Below, piece after piece: positions 12,642 to 21,058 of a stretch of DNA of 24,070 bases. A program made the translations under genes and the position numbers. Where the stretch lies: the NCBI GenBank assembly GCA_964356315.1, contig CAYHHA010000025.1, positions 1-24,070 of the forward strand. The letters are read 5' to 3'. Numbering within the stretch: the stretch's first letter is position 1; each line of letters opens with the position of its first letter. This stretch comes from CAYGFH01 sp964356315. Lineage in GTDB: Bacteria > Patescibacteriota > Microgenomatia > UBA10105 > UBA927. Under the pieces are notes generated by a model. That model had not been told where the DNA came from and searched no databases. It saw only the letters and a list, made by a program, of their open reading frames with translations.

Positions 12642-14576
12642 TTATTTCCCTTTTTTGAGTGCTGTGAGAATGGTCTCCACAGGGGTGGTAGCAACAGCAG
12701 TATATTTATCAGCTCCTCCATAATAGATATAGAGAATGCCATCTTTAATTACCTGTCCGTTAGAAAATACTGTTCCTGCTCTGTAGCCCTCATTTTCATA
12801 CCAAGTCAGGGGTTCTAGAATTGGATTATGCAGTCTGGCGATAACCTTTGATGGGTTATTCAAATCCAAAAGTGCAGCTCCCATTCTATATTTCACATCT
12901 TCTCTCGAAACCCCATGATAGAGGAGGAGCCATCCGTCTTGTGTTTTTTCTGGTGGGCCATTGAGGCCGATTTTTAGATTATCCCAAGAGTTTACCCGTG
13001 GAGTTAGAAGTGGGTGTCCGCCCAACCAATGATTATCATCAAACTCTAAATCCGTAACAAAATCCAGCCAGATGCACGGAGGGAGGCGGTGGAGAATCGC
13101 ATAATTACCATTGATCTTCTCCGGCATGATACAACTATCCTTGTTGTCCATGCCAGGCGCGCTGATGAGCTTTGGTCTCGCCCAGTTCCAGTTGTGCTTC
13201 ACAAAATCGTCTACCAGTATTGAAGATAGACCTATGCGTGGGACATTGATGCCATCATAGGCGGTGTAGCACATGTAGATCGTGTCATCTATGCGAGTTA
13301 GGCGTGGATCTTCACATCCCGAAAATCCAGGGTGATGTTTGATTTCAAATCCTTCGCGTGGTGTATACACGGGTTCCGCAAAACGCTCTTCGATATGAAG
13401 TCCGTCGGTTGTTGACGCATATCCGAGCACAGAGGTATCGTCATCTCCCATTGCGCGGTACAGAATATGAATTTTGTCTCCGGCAAATATCGCTCCCGCG
13501 TTAAAGGTGTATTTTGATTCCCACGAATGTTCTTTGATAGGAGATATAATTGGATTTCCTTCAAATCGCGCCATCATTTCAGGCTTTTTGTGATGAGGAT
13601 TCACAATTGGGTTGTGCTTCAATTCATCAAGTAGGTCATTGAGCGTGATGCTTGCGCGACAAATTGATGTGTCACAGGCGCTGTAATAGATGTGAAATTG
13701 TCCTTCATCTAACAGGGCTCCCGAAGGGAAAATAACATTAGCGATAATGCCATACAATTCATATTGTTCTTCTGGAACGAGAAGGGGATCCAGTGTCTGT
13801 CCAATCAATTTTTGTGGGTTATTACTGTCTAAAAGCGCCGCATCGATGCGAAATATCCGCTCTGCCGCATGAAAATATTTTTCTATATAACTAAACACCA
13901 GCACCCATCCTGATTCAGTTTTAATTGGTACAGCTCCCACCTCTAGATGATCGTCTTTTGTGTGGTAGATCGATATCACATGATTATCGATGTCTTTGTG
14001 CCAGTTTGTCCAAAATGCTTCGTCCCAAAGTTGCTCTATGCTATCGAGAAATGCAATACAAATTTTTGCTGGGGGACTATCAGTATGAGCCGTGAACACG
14101 ACGACTATTTTCCCATTTACCCGCTCAGGAAACAGACACATCGCTTTCGCATTAAACGGTGTTACCAAATGTCGTTCGTCTATATGGTCAAGTGAGCTGG
14201 TGATTGCGACGGCTACCTTTATGCTGTCTTTATTGGGTGGCCAGTTGCCAAGGGCGGTATAAAATATATAATACTTTCCCTCAAATTTTGTGATACGGGG
14301 GTCTTCACATCCATATTTTTCCCATCGCTCTCGTGGGCCTAAAAGTTGCCTGCGTTTTTTAAAATGTACGCCATCGCCCCCTTCGGCAATTCCAATGGTC
14401 GATAGTTTTAGGCGTTTGTCTTCATACAAATGCTCTACTGAAAGTGCTCTGTAGAGCATATAGTACGTCGATCCTTCTTTGATAACAGAACCGTTAAACG
14501 CAGCTTCAGCTTCCCATGCATTATCTTTTGTAGGATAAAAAAGAGGATTTTCTTTGGATCGTTTTGTGGTTACCAT
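12642..14576 (-). CDS. Tandem GH130 protein (mannoside phosphorylase/hydrolase family)
   Basis: A 644-residue protein made of two GH130 five-blade propeller domains (about 8-325 and 336-640); most family members have one. GH130 enzymes act on beta-mannosides, by phosphorolysis or hydrolysis. Each half has the hallmark GCEDPR motif (89-94 and 420-425), with the expected general-acid Asp92 and Asp423, and a YRA block (42-44, 373-375). The halves differ elsewhere: the C-terminal one has MPEKING...LHR (484-497) and LLYHG (551-555), as in phosphorylases, while the N-terminal one reads FPERVNG...FTAH and LVFSY. No signal peptide is visible, so it is cytoplasmic. TAGATA on the minus strand ends 7 nt before the ATG. 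It lies 83 nt behind the ATPase gene, same strand. Confidence 0.92.
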   Translation of the reverse strand: MVTTKRSKENPLFYPTKDNAWEAEAAFNGSVIKEGSTYYMLYRALSVEHLYEDKRLKLSTIGIAEGGDGVHFKKRRQLLGPRERWEKYGCEDPRITKFEGKYYIFYTALGNWPPNKDSIKVAVAITSSLDHIDERHLVTPFNAKAMCLFPERVNGKIVVVFTAHTDSPPAKICIAFLDSIEQLWDEAFWTNWHKDIDNHVISIYHTKDDHLEVGAVPIKTESGWVLVFSYIEKYFHAAERIFRIDAALLDSNNPQKLIGQTLDPLLVPEEQYELYGIIANVIFPSGALLDEGQFHIYYSACDTSICRASITLNDLLDELKHNPIVNPHHKKPEMMARFEGNPIISPIKEHSWESKYTFNAGAIFAGDKIHILYRAMGDDDTSVLGYASTTDGLHIEERFAEPVYTPREGFEIKHHPGFSGCEDPRLTRIDDTIYMCYTAYDGINVPRIGLSSILVDDFVKHNWNWARPKLISAPGMDNKDSCIMPEKINGNYAILHRLPPCIWLDFVTDLEFDDNHWLGGHPLLTPRVNSWDNLKIGLNGPPEKTQDGWLLLYHGVSREDVKYRMGAALLDLNNPSKVIARLHNPILEPLTWYENEGYRAGTVFSNGQVIKDGILYIYYGGADKYTAVATTPVETILTALKKGK

Positions 14577-14583
14577 GGCAGGT

Positions 14584-14589
14584 TATCTA
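14584..14589 (-). promoter_or_regulatory. Possible -10 box of the GH130 gene
   Basis: The minus strand reads TAGATA, 7 nt before the ATG at 14576, inside the 83-bp gap after the ATPase gene. It is weaker than the other -10 boxes here. Confidence 0.4.
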
Positions 14590-14659
14590 TGAGACTAACT
14601 TCAACAATACTATTTAGCGTACCACAATGTTGGCTATACACGTCAAGAAGGAGAATATG

Positions 14660-17206
14660 CTACCGAATCTTGGATGTGTGTTTCCGTATCTCCGAAATAA
14701 CGAGAATTCCTGAGGTTAGAAAAATTACCAGCACTAGTGTCGATATATTTGGAGCAGATAGTTTAAAAATTGACTGCATAAGTGGTATATAGGGAAATGA
14801 AATTTGTGAGATAAATACCAAGACAGGAAGGAGCATCCAAGGGTTGCCCCAAATACCTTTCGAGAAGATGGTCTGATCCATGCTGGTTATATCTAAATAT
14901 ATCCACTGTTGGCACAGTACAATAGCAACAAAAGCTAATGTTCTGCCAAGCTCCACGCCACCTGCAGTGTTGCCGAGCCAAAAAGCCACGAGAGTAAAAA
15001 ATGCTGTGATCAAACTTGTTTCTAAAAACCATATACCATCCTTTTTTGCAAATAACTCACCTGCTTTGATTGGCATTCGTTTCATGATAGTAGTACTTTT
15101 AGGATTCATTGCTAAAGCTATAGCTTGTAATCCATCTGTGGCAAGATTCATATACAAGATTTGCAGTGGCGTGAGGATCAGTGGCCAACCAAGAACTGCG
15201 CCACCGAGAATGCCGATAATCTCACCGATATTGCACCCGATGAGATATTTTATGGAGGACTTCATATTGTCGTATATGCCACGACCCTCCTCCACAGCGG
15301 TGACGAGCGTTGCATAATTATCATCAGTAATGATCATATCTGAAGCTTCTTTAGCAACATCGGTACCCGCTTTGCCCATAGCAACGCCGACGTCCGCTTG
15401 CTTGAGAGCTAGCGCATCATTCACCCCATCTCCTGTAACAGATACAATATGCCCTTGAGATTGTAGAGTTCTGACAATATACAGTTTTTGTTCAGGGGTT
15501 GTACGGGCAAATACTTTAATATGTGCGAGCTTTGATTTGAGTTCTTCTACACTCATCTGTGCAAGCTGTGATCCTGTGACTACCTCGTCACCCTTGCCCA
15601 CCAATCCGATTTGTTTTCCGATTGCATACGCCGTCAGTTCGTTATCGCCCGTGATCATGATGGTCTGTATCCCTGCTGTTTGTGCTATGCGTATAGCATG
15701 GGGAATTTCTTCTCGGGGAGGATCTGAGATACCTGCAAATCCGATAAACGTAAGCTTTGACTCTACAGCATCGCGTGATGTGAGCTTTCCTTGTGCTTTT
15801 TTGACTCCTAGCGCGATTGTTCGTAGTCCTTGTTTTGCAAAATGTTCATACTCGGTAATAATCATGTCTTTATCTTTGTCAGTGATCTGTCGAACGCCAG
15901 TCTCGGTATGGATATGGGTACTTCGTTCAAGTATGGATTCAGGTGCTCCTTTGCTGTACACATGAGTACCTGTGTGGTCTTTCATGACGACCGACATGGT
16001 CTTTGTGACCGCGTCAAAAGCATGTTCATCTATGAGCGTAGCAAGAGTTTTCATTTTTTTTACATCGGCGTGCTTTTGTTCAGCAAAAATCAGCAGTGCG
16101 CCCTCCGTTTGATCGCCAATAATTTCATACGAGTCTATGGAATTTGCGGGGGAAAGGGTCGCATTATTACAATAGATGGATGTGCGGACAAACAGATCCA
16201 GCAACAGAGAATATTTTGAGGACAATGTATCTTTCATTGTGAAAGAACTGTTGGGAAACCAAAAATTTGTCACGCGCATCTGATTTTTCGTCAGTGTTCC
16301 TGTTTTGTCTGTAGCGATCACGGTAATGCCTCCGATTGCTTCAATCGCCGATAACTTCCTAAGAATAGCCCTTTTTGCCGCCATACGTTGCATTCCCAAA
16401 GCAAGTGTGATCGTGATGACCGCGGGAAGTCCTTCTGGCACTGCAGCCACGCCCAAGCTTATTCCAGTCAAGATCAGCTCAAGCATTGGTTCGTTATGAT
16501 ACATTCCGATGCCAAAAATTACCCCTGCCGCAAGCACGGCAAGTACTCCTATTTGTTTGGCTACACTTGCCAGTTTTTTTTCGAGAGGCGTCTCCTCCTT
16601 TTTTATGGTTGCGAGGTGTTCGGCGATTTTCCCAAAGGATGTATCCATACCTGTAGATGTAACTACCGCTGTTGCTCTACCACGAGCAGCGATCGTGCCC
16701 ATAAATATCATTGAATACTCTTTTGAGTGAGCAACTTTTTCCACTGGCATCGATTCTCCTGTGAGTGATGATTCATTTACTTCAAAGTGTAATGCTTCAA
16801 TGATTTTTGCATCAGCGGGAATTTTATTTCCTTCTTCTATATAGATGATGTCTCCAGGCACGATCTGACGACTATCAATTTCGATGATGTTTCCGTCGCG
16901 TTGAACACGAGTTAATGTAATCGTCAGTTGTTTTAGCGCAGCGATAGCGTTTTCTGCTTTATTTTCCTGAGCAAATCCAAGGATTGCATTTGCGATAACG
17001 ATACAGAGGATGAGTATGCTCTCAACTACATCACCAAGAATAAACGAAAGCAATGTTGCGATGAACAATATAACAACGAGGGGACTTGTAAATTGAGAGA
17101 GGAACATTGAAACCTTCGTGCTGTGAGCAGTTTGATGGAGCTCATTCGTTCCATGTTTTTCAAGAAGTTTGCCCGCTTCGCTGGAAGTTAGTCCTAATCG
17201 TTTCAT
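14660..17206 (-). CDS. P-type Ca2+-transporting ATPase (IIA type)
   Basis: Cation pump of the SERCA/PacL type, 848 residues. The cytoplasmic N-terminus is followed by ten expected membrane helices. Motifs: TGES (149-152), VPEGLP (256-261), DKTGTLT with phosphorylated Asp300, KGAPE (419-423), TGDGVNDA (591-598). Ca2+ ligands are conserved: Glu258 in helix M4, Asn659 and Glu662 (CNIGEI) in the helix corresponding to SERCA M5, and Asn687, Thr690 and Asp691 (NLATDG) in M6. These favour Ca2+ over Na+/K+ or H+ transport. It should export Ca2+ from the cytoplasm. The start is 24 nt after the stop of the NAGPA-like gene on the same strand, so the two are probably co-transcribed. Confidence 0.96.
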   Translation of the reverse strand: MKRLGLTSSEAGKLLEKHGTNELHQTAHSTKVSMFLSQFTSPLVVILFIATLLSFILGDVVESILILCIVIANAILGFAQENKAENAIAALKQLTITLTRVQRDGNIIEIDSRQIVPGDIIYIEEGNKIPADAKIIEALHFEVNESSLTGESMPVEKVAHSKEYSMIFMGTIAARGRATAVVTSTGMDTSFGKIAEHLATIKKEETPLEKKLASVAKQIGVLAVLAAGVIFGIGMYHNEPMLELILTGISLGVAAVPEGLPAVITITLALGMQRMAAKRAILRKLSAIEAIGGITVIATDKTGTLTKNQMRVTNFWFPNSSFTMKDTLSSKYSLLLDLFVRTSIYCNNATLSPANSIDSYEIIGDQTEGALLIFAEQKHADVKKMKTLATLIDEHAFDAVTKTMSVVMKDHTGTHVYSKGAPESILERSTHIHTETGVRQITDKDKDMIITEYEHFAKQGLRTIALGVKKAQGKLTSRDAVESKLTFIGFAGISDPPREEIPHAIRIAQTAGIQTIMITGDNELTAYAIGKQIGLVGKGDEVVTGSQLAQMSVEELKSKLAHIKVFARTTPEQKLYIVRTLQSQGHIVSVTGDGVNDALALKQADVGVAMGKAGTDVAKEASDMIITDDNYATLVTAVEEGRGIYDNMKSSIKYLIGCNIGEIIGILGGAVLGWPLILTPLQILYMNLATDGLQAIALAMNPKSTTIMKRMPIKAGELFAKKDGIWFLETSLITAFFTLVAFWLGNTAGGVELGRTLAFVAIVLCQQWIYLDITSMDQTIFSKGIWGNPWMLLPVLVFISQISFPYIPLMQSIFKLSAPNISTLVLVIFLTSGILVISEIRKHTSKIR

Positions 17207-17230
17207 AGCATTTTACTTTACAATATTTTG

Positions 17231-18010
17231 TTATTTTATGCAAAAAAATCCACCTATAGGAGCAAGCTCGGTGAGCGCCACTGAATTTGAGATAAATGCA
17301 GATGCGCTACCACCATCTAGATTCAGAGCATCTTGGATGTCTATGCGTTCTCTTTGCATAATTTTTTCCAAAATCATCGGCGTTCTTTCTAGTCTTGGCC
17401 CTGAATATTCCTGATCGATAAAATACAGAGAGATAAAAATCAATGATCCATCCGTGGTGATTCCAGCTATAGATCGTCTGGCAAATTCATCCTCAACTAA
17501 TTTTAGAGGACGTTTTGCGTTTCGTACACGGAGCACAGGCCCGCTCTGAAGGGCAAATCGGAGGGATTTTTCAGATGGTTCAAAATCAATTGACGCGAAA
17601 TCGTCTTCTGTTACCGTTAGAAATCCGTCCACCAGAGAGCTAGATGTGGGAGATTGAATCGTTGTGCTGTTTGTGACAAATTGTCCAAGATGCGTATGTT
17701 CTTTGGTATAAAATCCCGCATTAATCAGAGCCATGCATCCATGCGATGTTTTTGCGCTTGCTGAATCAGTAGATTGTTTCAAGTTTGAAAACAATGCGAC
17801 ATTTTTGGCTTCCGCTTGAACAAAGGCATACGCGATGGCGTGTCCATCATCATCGACCGAAGGGATCATTGTCGATGTAGGGTTTTTTACAAGCTCTAAA
17901 GCCGTATCGACAATAGGGGTCGTTATTGGCTGTCTGTCTTTCCAAGTGGTATTTCCAAAAAAATATAATCCAAACACGGCAATCCAAATTCCAACTATGA
18001 GGTATTTCAT
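17231..18010 (-). CDS. Membrane-anchored phosphodiester glycosidase (NAGPA-like)
   Basis: A 259-residue protein with an N-terminal anchor (about 3-18) and a NAGPA/phosphodiester-glycosidase domain. Characteristic blocks are ALINAGFY (94-101), LQSGPVL (154-160), RSIAGITTDGSL (179-190) and LNLDGGSAS (229-237). Relatives uncover or trim sugar-phosphodiesters, and bacterial members are often tied to exopolysaccharide or wall-glycan processing. I start at the ATG at 18010, because it forms an ATGA overlap with the truB stop and gives a clean anchor; an upstream ATG at 18091 would lie inside truB. It should act outside the membrane. The ATPase gene follows after 24 nt. Confidence 0.88.
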   Translation of the reverse strand: MKYLIVGIWIAVFGLYFFGNTTWKDRQPITTPIVDTALELVKNPTSTMIPSVDDDGHAIAYAFVQAEAKNVALFSNLKQSTDSASAKTSHGCMALINAGFYTKEHTHLGQFVTNSTTIQSPTSSSLVDGFLTVTEDDFASIDFEPSEKSLRFALQSGPVLRVRNAKRPLKLVEDEFARRSIAGITTDGSLIFISLYFIDQEYSGPRLERTPMILEKIMQRERIDIQDALNLDGGSASAFISNSVALTELAPIGGFFCIK

Positions 18011-18777
18011 ACGATTGATTGGGCGTTTTCTATAGTATAGTTGCCTATGGCTATTCGAGTTATTGCAAATGCGAGTGCTCCTGTCTTGCATATCTCCCCA
18101 ATTTTCTGAGCGATGGAGCGCATGTATGTTCCTGATGAACAGGTTATTCTAAGCGTTGCAAGGGGCCAAGATGTGGCCTGCTGTTTTGGTAGTGTATCAC
18201 GCCATGTTTTGAGGATTTCAACCTGCCGGAAATCACCAGAGACTTTAGCAATCCGTTCCTCAATTTCTTTAGTGAGCGTATCGGTAGAAATATTTTGCCA
18301 CCCGATCAGTATTTTTTGTGCCAGTTCTATTTGTTTTTTCGGAATGGTGATGGAATCGAGCTTGCCTTCTCTTGCCCAGTAAAAAAGGGGTTTTCCTAAA
18401 ACGGGTTTTGAACTATATGGTGGGTATTCTTGAATCAAAGTAGATGGTAGTGACTCGATCGTCTTAGAAACGATGTCGCGAGTGAGTGTAGTAGGGGTAT
18501 CTGTCCTTGTCACGAGCCCCAGCAGATCATAGGTATCAGTGGTAATCCCAAATAGCACGTCGACTTCATAGGTTTTTGACAAATTTTCATATGTTGATCT
18601 TTTTTTATTCTCATCGCCTACGAGTACCAAGAGAAGTCCATTTGCCATTGGGTCAAGTCGCCCAGCCACGCCAAGCGTGATGTCGGCGTATTCAGGGTTA
18701 CGCGACCGAAACAAGTCAATTGCCGCCAAGGGTGTCATGCCTTGTGGTTTATTCAAAAGGATAGAAGACGGTTTCAT
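18007..18777 (-). CDS. truB: tRNA pseudouridine-55 synthase
   Basis: Converts U55 in the T loop of tRNAs to pseudouridine. It has 256 residues, slightly shorter than the well-studied enzymes, with a reduced C-terminal end. Blocks seen: LNKPQGMTP at the N-terminus, GVAGRLDPMANGLLLV with the catalytic Asp42, KTYEVDVLFGITTDTYD, and CSSGTYMRSIA. The Arg in GRLDP where many bacteria have GTLDP is a variant I associate with divergent lineages. The ATG overlaps the preceding stop by one base (TAATG) and its stop overlaps the next start (ATGA), so translation is coupled on both sides. Confidence 0.95.
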   Translation of the reverse strand: MKPSSILLNKPQGMTPLAAIDLFRSRNPEYADITLGVAGRLDPMANGLLLVLVGDENKKRSTYENLSKTYEVDVLFGITTDTYDLLGLVTRTDTPTTLTRDIVSKTIESLPSTLIQEYPPYSSKPVLGKPLFYWAREGKLDSITIPKKQIELAQKILIGWQNISTDTLTKEIEERIAKVSGDFRQVEILKTWRDTLPKQQATSWPLATLRITCSSGTYMRSIAQKIGEICKTGALAFAITRIAIGNYTIENAQSIV

Positions 18778-19262
18778 TATCCTTGTCTGCTATTTTTCTT
18801 GATGAGCTTAGCAAGGTAGACGATTTCTCGAATTTGCCCATCTTCCGTTTCAATTTCGTTGACGCCACTCATTCGGCCATATTCTCTCAAGTAATCAGAA
18901 AGCGCGCCGTCTGCTTCTTTGATATCCTCAGCAATGCCTCGGATTTTATCGGCGAGTTGTTTGTTTGCAGGAAGCTGCATGATCTGAGCTTTTGTGGCGC
19001 TTTTTTGCTTTGCCGCTTTTTTGGCTTCTTCATTATGGGTTCTGTATGTATCATCGTTCTCCAAGGCGCTATTTTCCATCTCTCGGAGCTTTTTAAGTTC
19101 TGCCTTTCCTCGATCCATATTAGCAACATTAGTCTTAATAAGCTGTTCAAGATCGAGCATAACCTGTGCTTCACCGCCTTCTCCACCCAGCGATGGAAGT
19201 GGCACATCAATCACAATATCTGCGTCTGCAACTGGTTGATCCGAATCTGTTGTTGTATTCAT
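18777..19262 (-). CDS. Coiled-coil protein of unknown function, coupled to truB
   Basis: A 161-residue, highly charged protein. Residues 1-40 are acidic and Gly/Pro-containing, probably disordered; about 40-125 are long Lys/Glu/Ala-rich helices with heptad character (coiled coil), interrupted near 90-105; the end is a mixed segment (INEIETEDGQ-like, then IVYLAKLIKK). No family is recognised. It is the first gene of the minus-strand run, and its stop overlaps the truB start by one base. A promoter with TTGATT, 17 bp and TACAGT lies immediately upstream, giving a leaderless start. Confidence 0.8.
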   Translation of the reverse strand: MNTTTDSDQPVADADIVIDVPLPSLGGEGGEAQVMLDLEQLIKTNVANMDRGKAELKKLREMENSALENDDTYRTHNEEAKKAAKQKSATKAQIMQLPANKQLADKIRGIAEDIKEADGALSDYLREYGRMSGVNEIETEDGQIREIVYLAKLIKKNSRQG

Positions 19263-19270
19263 AGACTCTT

Positions 19271-19299
19271 ACTGTAAATTGAAAAGACGAATAAATCAA
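19271..19299 (-). promoter_or_regulatory. Promoter of the coiled-coil/truB run
   Basis: On the minus strand TTGATT (19294-19299) and TACAGT (19271-19276) are separated by 17 bp. The -10 ends 8 nt before the ATG at 19262, so the message is probably leaderless. Confidence 0.65.
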
Positions 19300-19376
19300 G
19301 ATCGAAAAACTGCCAATATACGTTTTTTTGCCCTTTGGCAATTAATTTCATGTTAGAATATTTTAACTCTTTACTC

Positions 19377-19382
19377 TATACT
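19377..19382 (+). promoter_or_regulatory. -10 box (TATACT) before the receiver gene
   Basis: TATACT lies 45 nt before the ATG at 19428. A second, poorer hexamer TACAAG (19416-19421) ends 6 nt before the ATG. Either could drive the receiver-glycosyltransferase operon; no ribosome binding site is seen in the leader. Confidence 0.5.
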
Positions 19383-19427
19383 ATCCGTATATAAAGTACT
19401 ATTTGTTCGTATTTGTACAAGATTCTC

Positions 19428-19799
19428 ATGCAGAAAATATTATTAGTCGAAGATGACCCAGCAGAGGCTCGCATGTATCAGAGGCTGTTTGTCTCTGAAG
19501 GATTTGAAGTGTATGTACTTCCCACTGGAGAAAATTGTCATTCTGCCGCTCTCTATTTTCACCCAGATGTGATTCTCATGGATGTCCTTATGCCGAATGT
19601 GAACGGATTTGAAGCGCTCGATACGCTTCATTTTTCAGACGATACAAAAGATATTCCTGTCATTATGCTCACAAATTTATTAGATAGTACGAAAGAAACA
19701 GAATCCCTTCGTCGAGGTGCTTGCAGTTTTATTACAAAAAGTAATATAGAAAATTCAGATCTTGTTGCTCTTGTTCGTACATTTATAAAAACCCCGTAG
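19428..19799 (+). CDS. Stand-alone response-regulator receiver domain
   Basis: A single CheY-like receiver of 123 residues with no output domain. The site is complete: Asp9/Asp10 (LVEDDP), phospho-acceptor Asp52 (VILMDVLMPNVNG), Thr82 (IMLTNL) and Lys104 (FITKSN). I start at the ATG at 19428 and not at a TTG 15 nt upstream, because the receiver fold begins with QKILLVEDD. It must act through protein contact. No histidine kinase is in the window. The glycosyltransferase gene starts 20 nt after its stop, so the receiver may be first in that operon and could tune it. Confidence 0.93.
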   Translation: MQKILLVEDDPAEARMYQRLFVSEGFEVYVLPTGENCHSAALYFHPDVILMDVLMPNVNGFEALDTLHFSDDTKDIPVIMLTNLLDSTKETESLRRGACSFITKSNIENSDLVALVRTFIKTP

Positions 19800-19819
19800 T
19801 ACATACTCATCATCAGCTT

Positions 19820-21058
19820 ATGAAACGCATCGCAATGATCTCCTATCACACATGCCCCTTGGCCAGTCAGGAGGGGAAAGAATCTGGTGGCATGAACGTG
19901 TATGTGCTCGAGATTGGGAAAGAATTAGCGTCGCAGGGGATTCAAGTAGATGTTTTTACGAGAAGTCAGGAAGTCGAAAATGCGCCAATTGTTGAAGTGG
20001 TTCCAGGGTTTCGAGTTATTCATATTATCGCTGGTCCTCGGTCTCATATTTCCAAAAAAAGTGTATTGCCTTATGTCGATGCATTTGCCGTTAGCGTGCA
20101 CGAATATTATGCCAAAATAGGGGAGATACCAGATGGTATCCATGCACACTACTATCTCTCAGGGTTAATTGGAAAACGATTGCAATCGATGTTTTCTCAA
20201 CATGTCCCGATGGTGTTATCGTTTCATACGTTATCACTCATGAAAAATCTCGTTGCCCGAGATGAATCAGAGAAAGAAGATAGTTCTCGGATAGAGGCGG
20301 AGATGGAGCTGTGTAAAAGTTCTGATTATATTATTGCTACAAGCCAAAGTGATAAGCAGTATCTCGAATATCTTTATGACGCTCCGGCAAGTCTTGTAGG
20401 CGTTGTTCCGCCAGGGGTAAATCCCGAGATATTTCATCCGGTGTCAACGGATGATGCCAAAGACTATATCCATGCCGATAGAAAAACACACATGCTTCTC
20501 TTTGTTGGGAGAATAGAGCCACTCAAAGGCATAGATATGATTATGTATGCCATGAAAATTGTGAAAAAACGAAATCCAGATCTCCCTGTTTCTTTGTGTA
20601 TTGTCGGAGGAGATATATCTCAACCGCTTCCAAGTTGGTCAAATACGCTTCAATCGTTAAACAGTATCAGGGATGTTCTGCATCTTCATGCTGAGGTAAA
20701 CTTTGTTGGAAAGAAAACTCAGGAAGAGCTTCTCTACTATTATAATGCAGCTGATGTGGTCGTTATGCCATCGCACTACGAATCATTCGGTATGGCAGCA
20801 TTGGAGGCAATGTCTTGCGGTACACCGGTTATTACCACCAATGCCGCCGGCATATCCAGCATCATCGATGATGAACACGGAAAACTTATTACTTCAGTGA
20901 ACAATCCGCTGCTGCTTGCAGAACAAATTGAATTCCTCTTGAAATCGCGAGAAATTAGAGAAGCGGTTGGTCAGTCCCTGAGAAAAAATGTCTCGGATTT
21001 ATCGTGGTGTCAAGTCGCTACGCGCGTAATTGCTATCTATGATACTATTGGAGTATGA
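19820..21058 (+). CDS. GT4-type glycosyltransferase, MshA-like
   Basis: A 412-residue GT-B enzyme that moves a sugar from a nucleotide donor. The N-terminus ISYHTCPLASQEGKESGGMN has the Gly-rich loop seen in the MshA/sucrose-synthase branch of GT4. The donor domain has GRIEPLKG (230-237) with Arg231 and Lys236, and the E-x7-E pair Glu321/Glu329 in HYESFGMAALEAMSCGTPVI. There is no signal or membrane segment. MshA itself joins GlcNAc to inositol phosphate, but the acceptor here cannot be told. Its stop overlaps the start of the PfkB gene (ATGA), so it is co-translated with the kinase. Confidence 0.93.
   Translation: MKRIAMISYHTCPLASQEGKESGGMNVYVLEIGKELASQGIQVDVFTRSQEVENAPIVEVVPGFRVIHIIAGPRSHISKKSVLPYVDAFAVSVHEYYAKIGEIPDGIHAHYYLSGLIGKRLQSMFSQHVPMVLSFHTLSLMKNLVARDESEKEDSSRIEAEMELCKSSDYIIATSQSDKQYLEYLYDAPASLVGVVPPGVNPEIFHPVSTDDAKDYIHADRKTHMLLFVGRIEPLKGIDMIMYAMKIVKKRNPDLPVSLCIVGGDISQPLPSWSNTLQSLNSIRDVLHLHAEVNFVGKKTQEELLYYYNAADVVVMPSHYESFGMAALEAMSCGTPVITTNAAGISSIIDDEHGKLITSVNNPLLLAEQIEFLLKSREIREAVGQSLRKNVSDLSWCQVATRVIAIYDTIGV

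Noticed and set aside
18011..18091. 27-residue N-terminal extension of the NAGPA-like protein
   Set aside because: It lies wholly inside truB, and the ATG at 18010 gives both the ATGA overlap and a clean membrane anchor.
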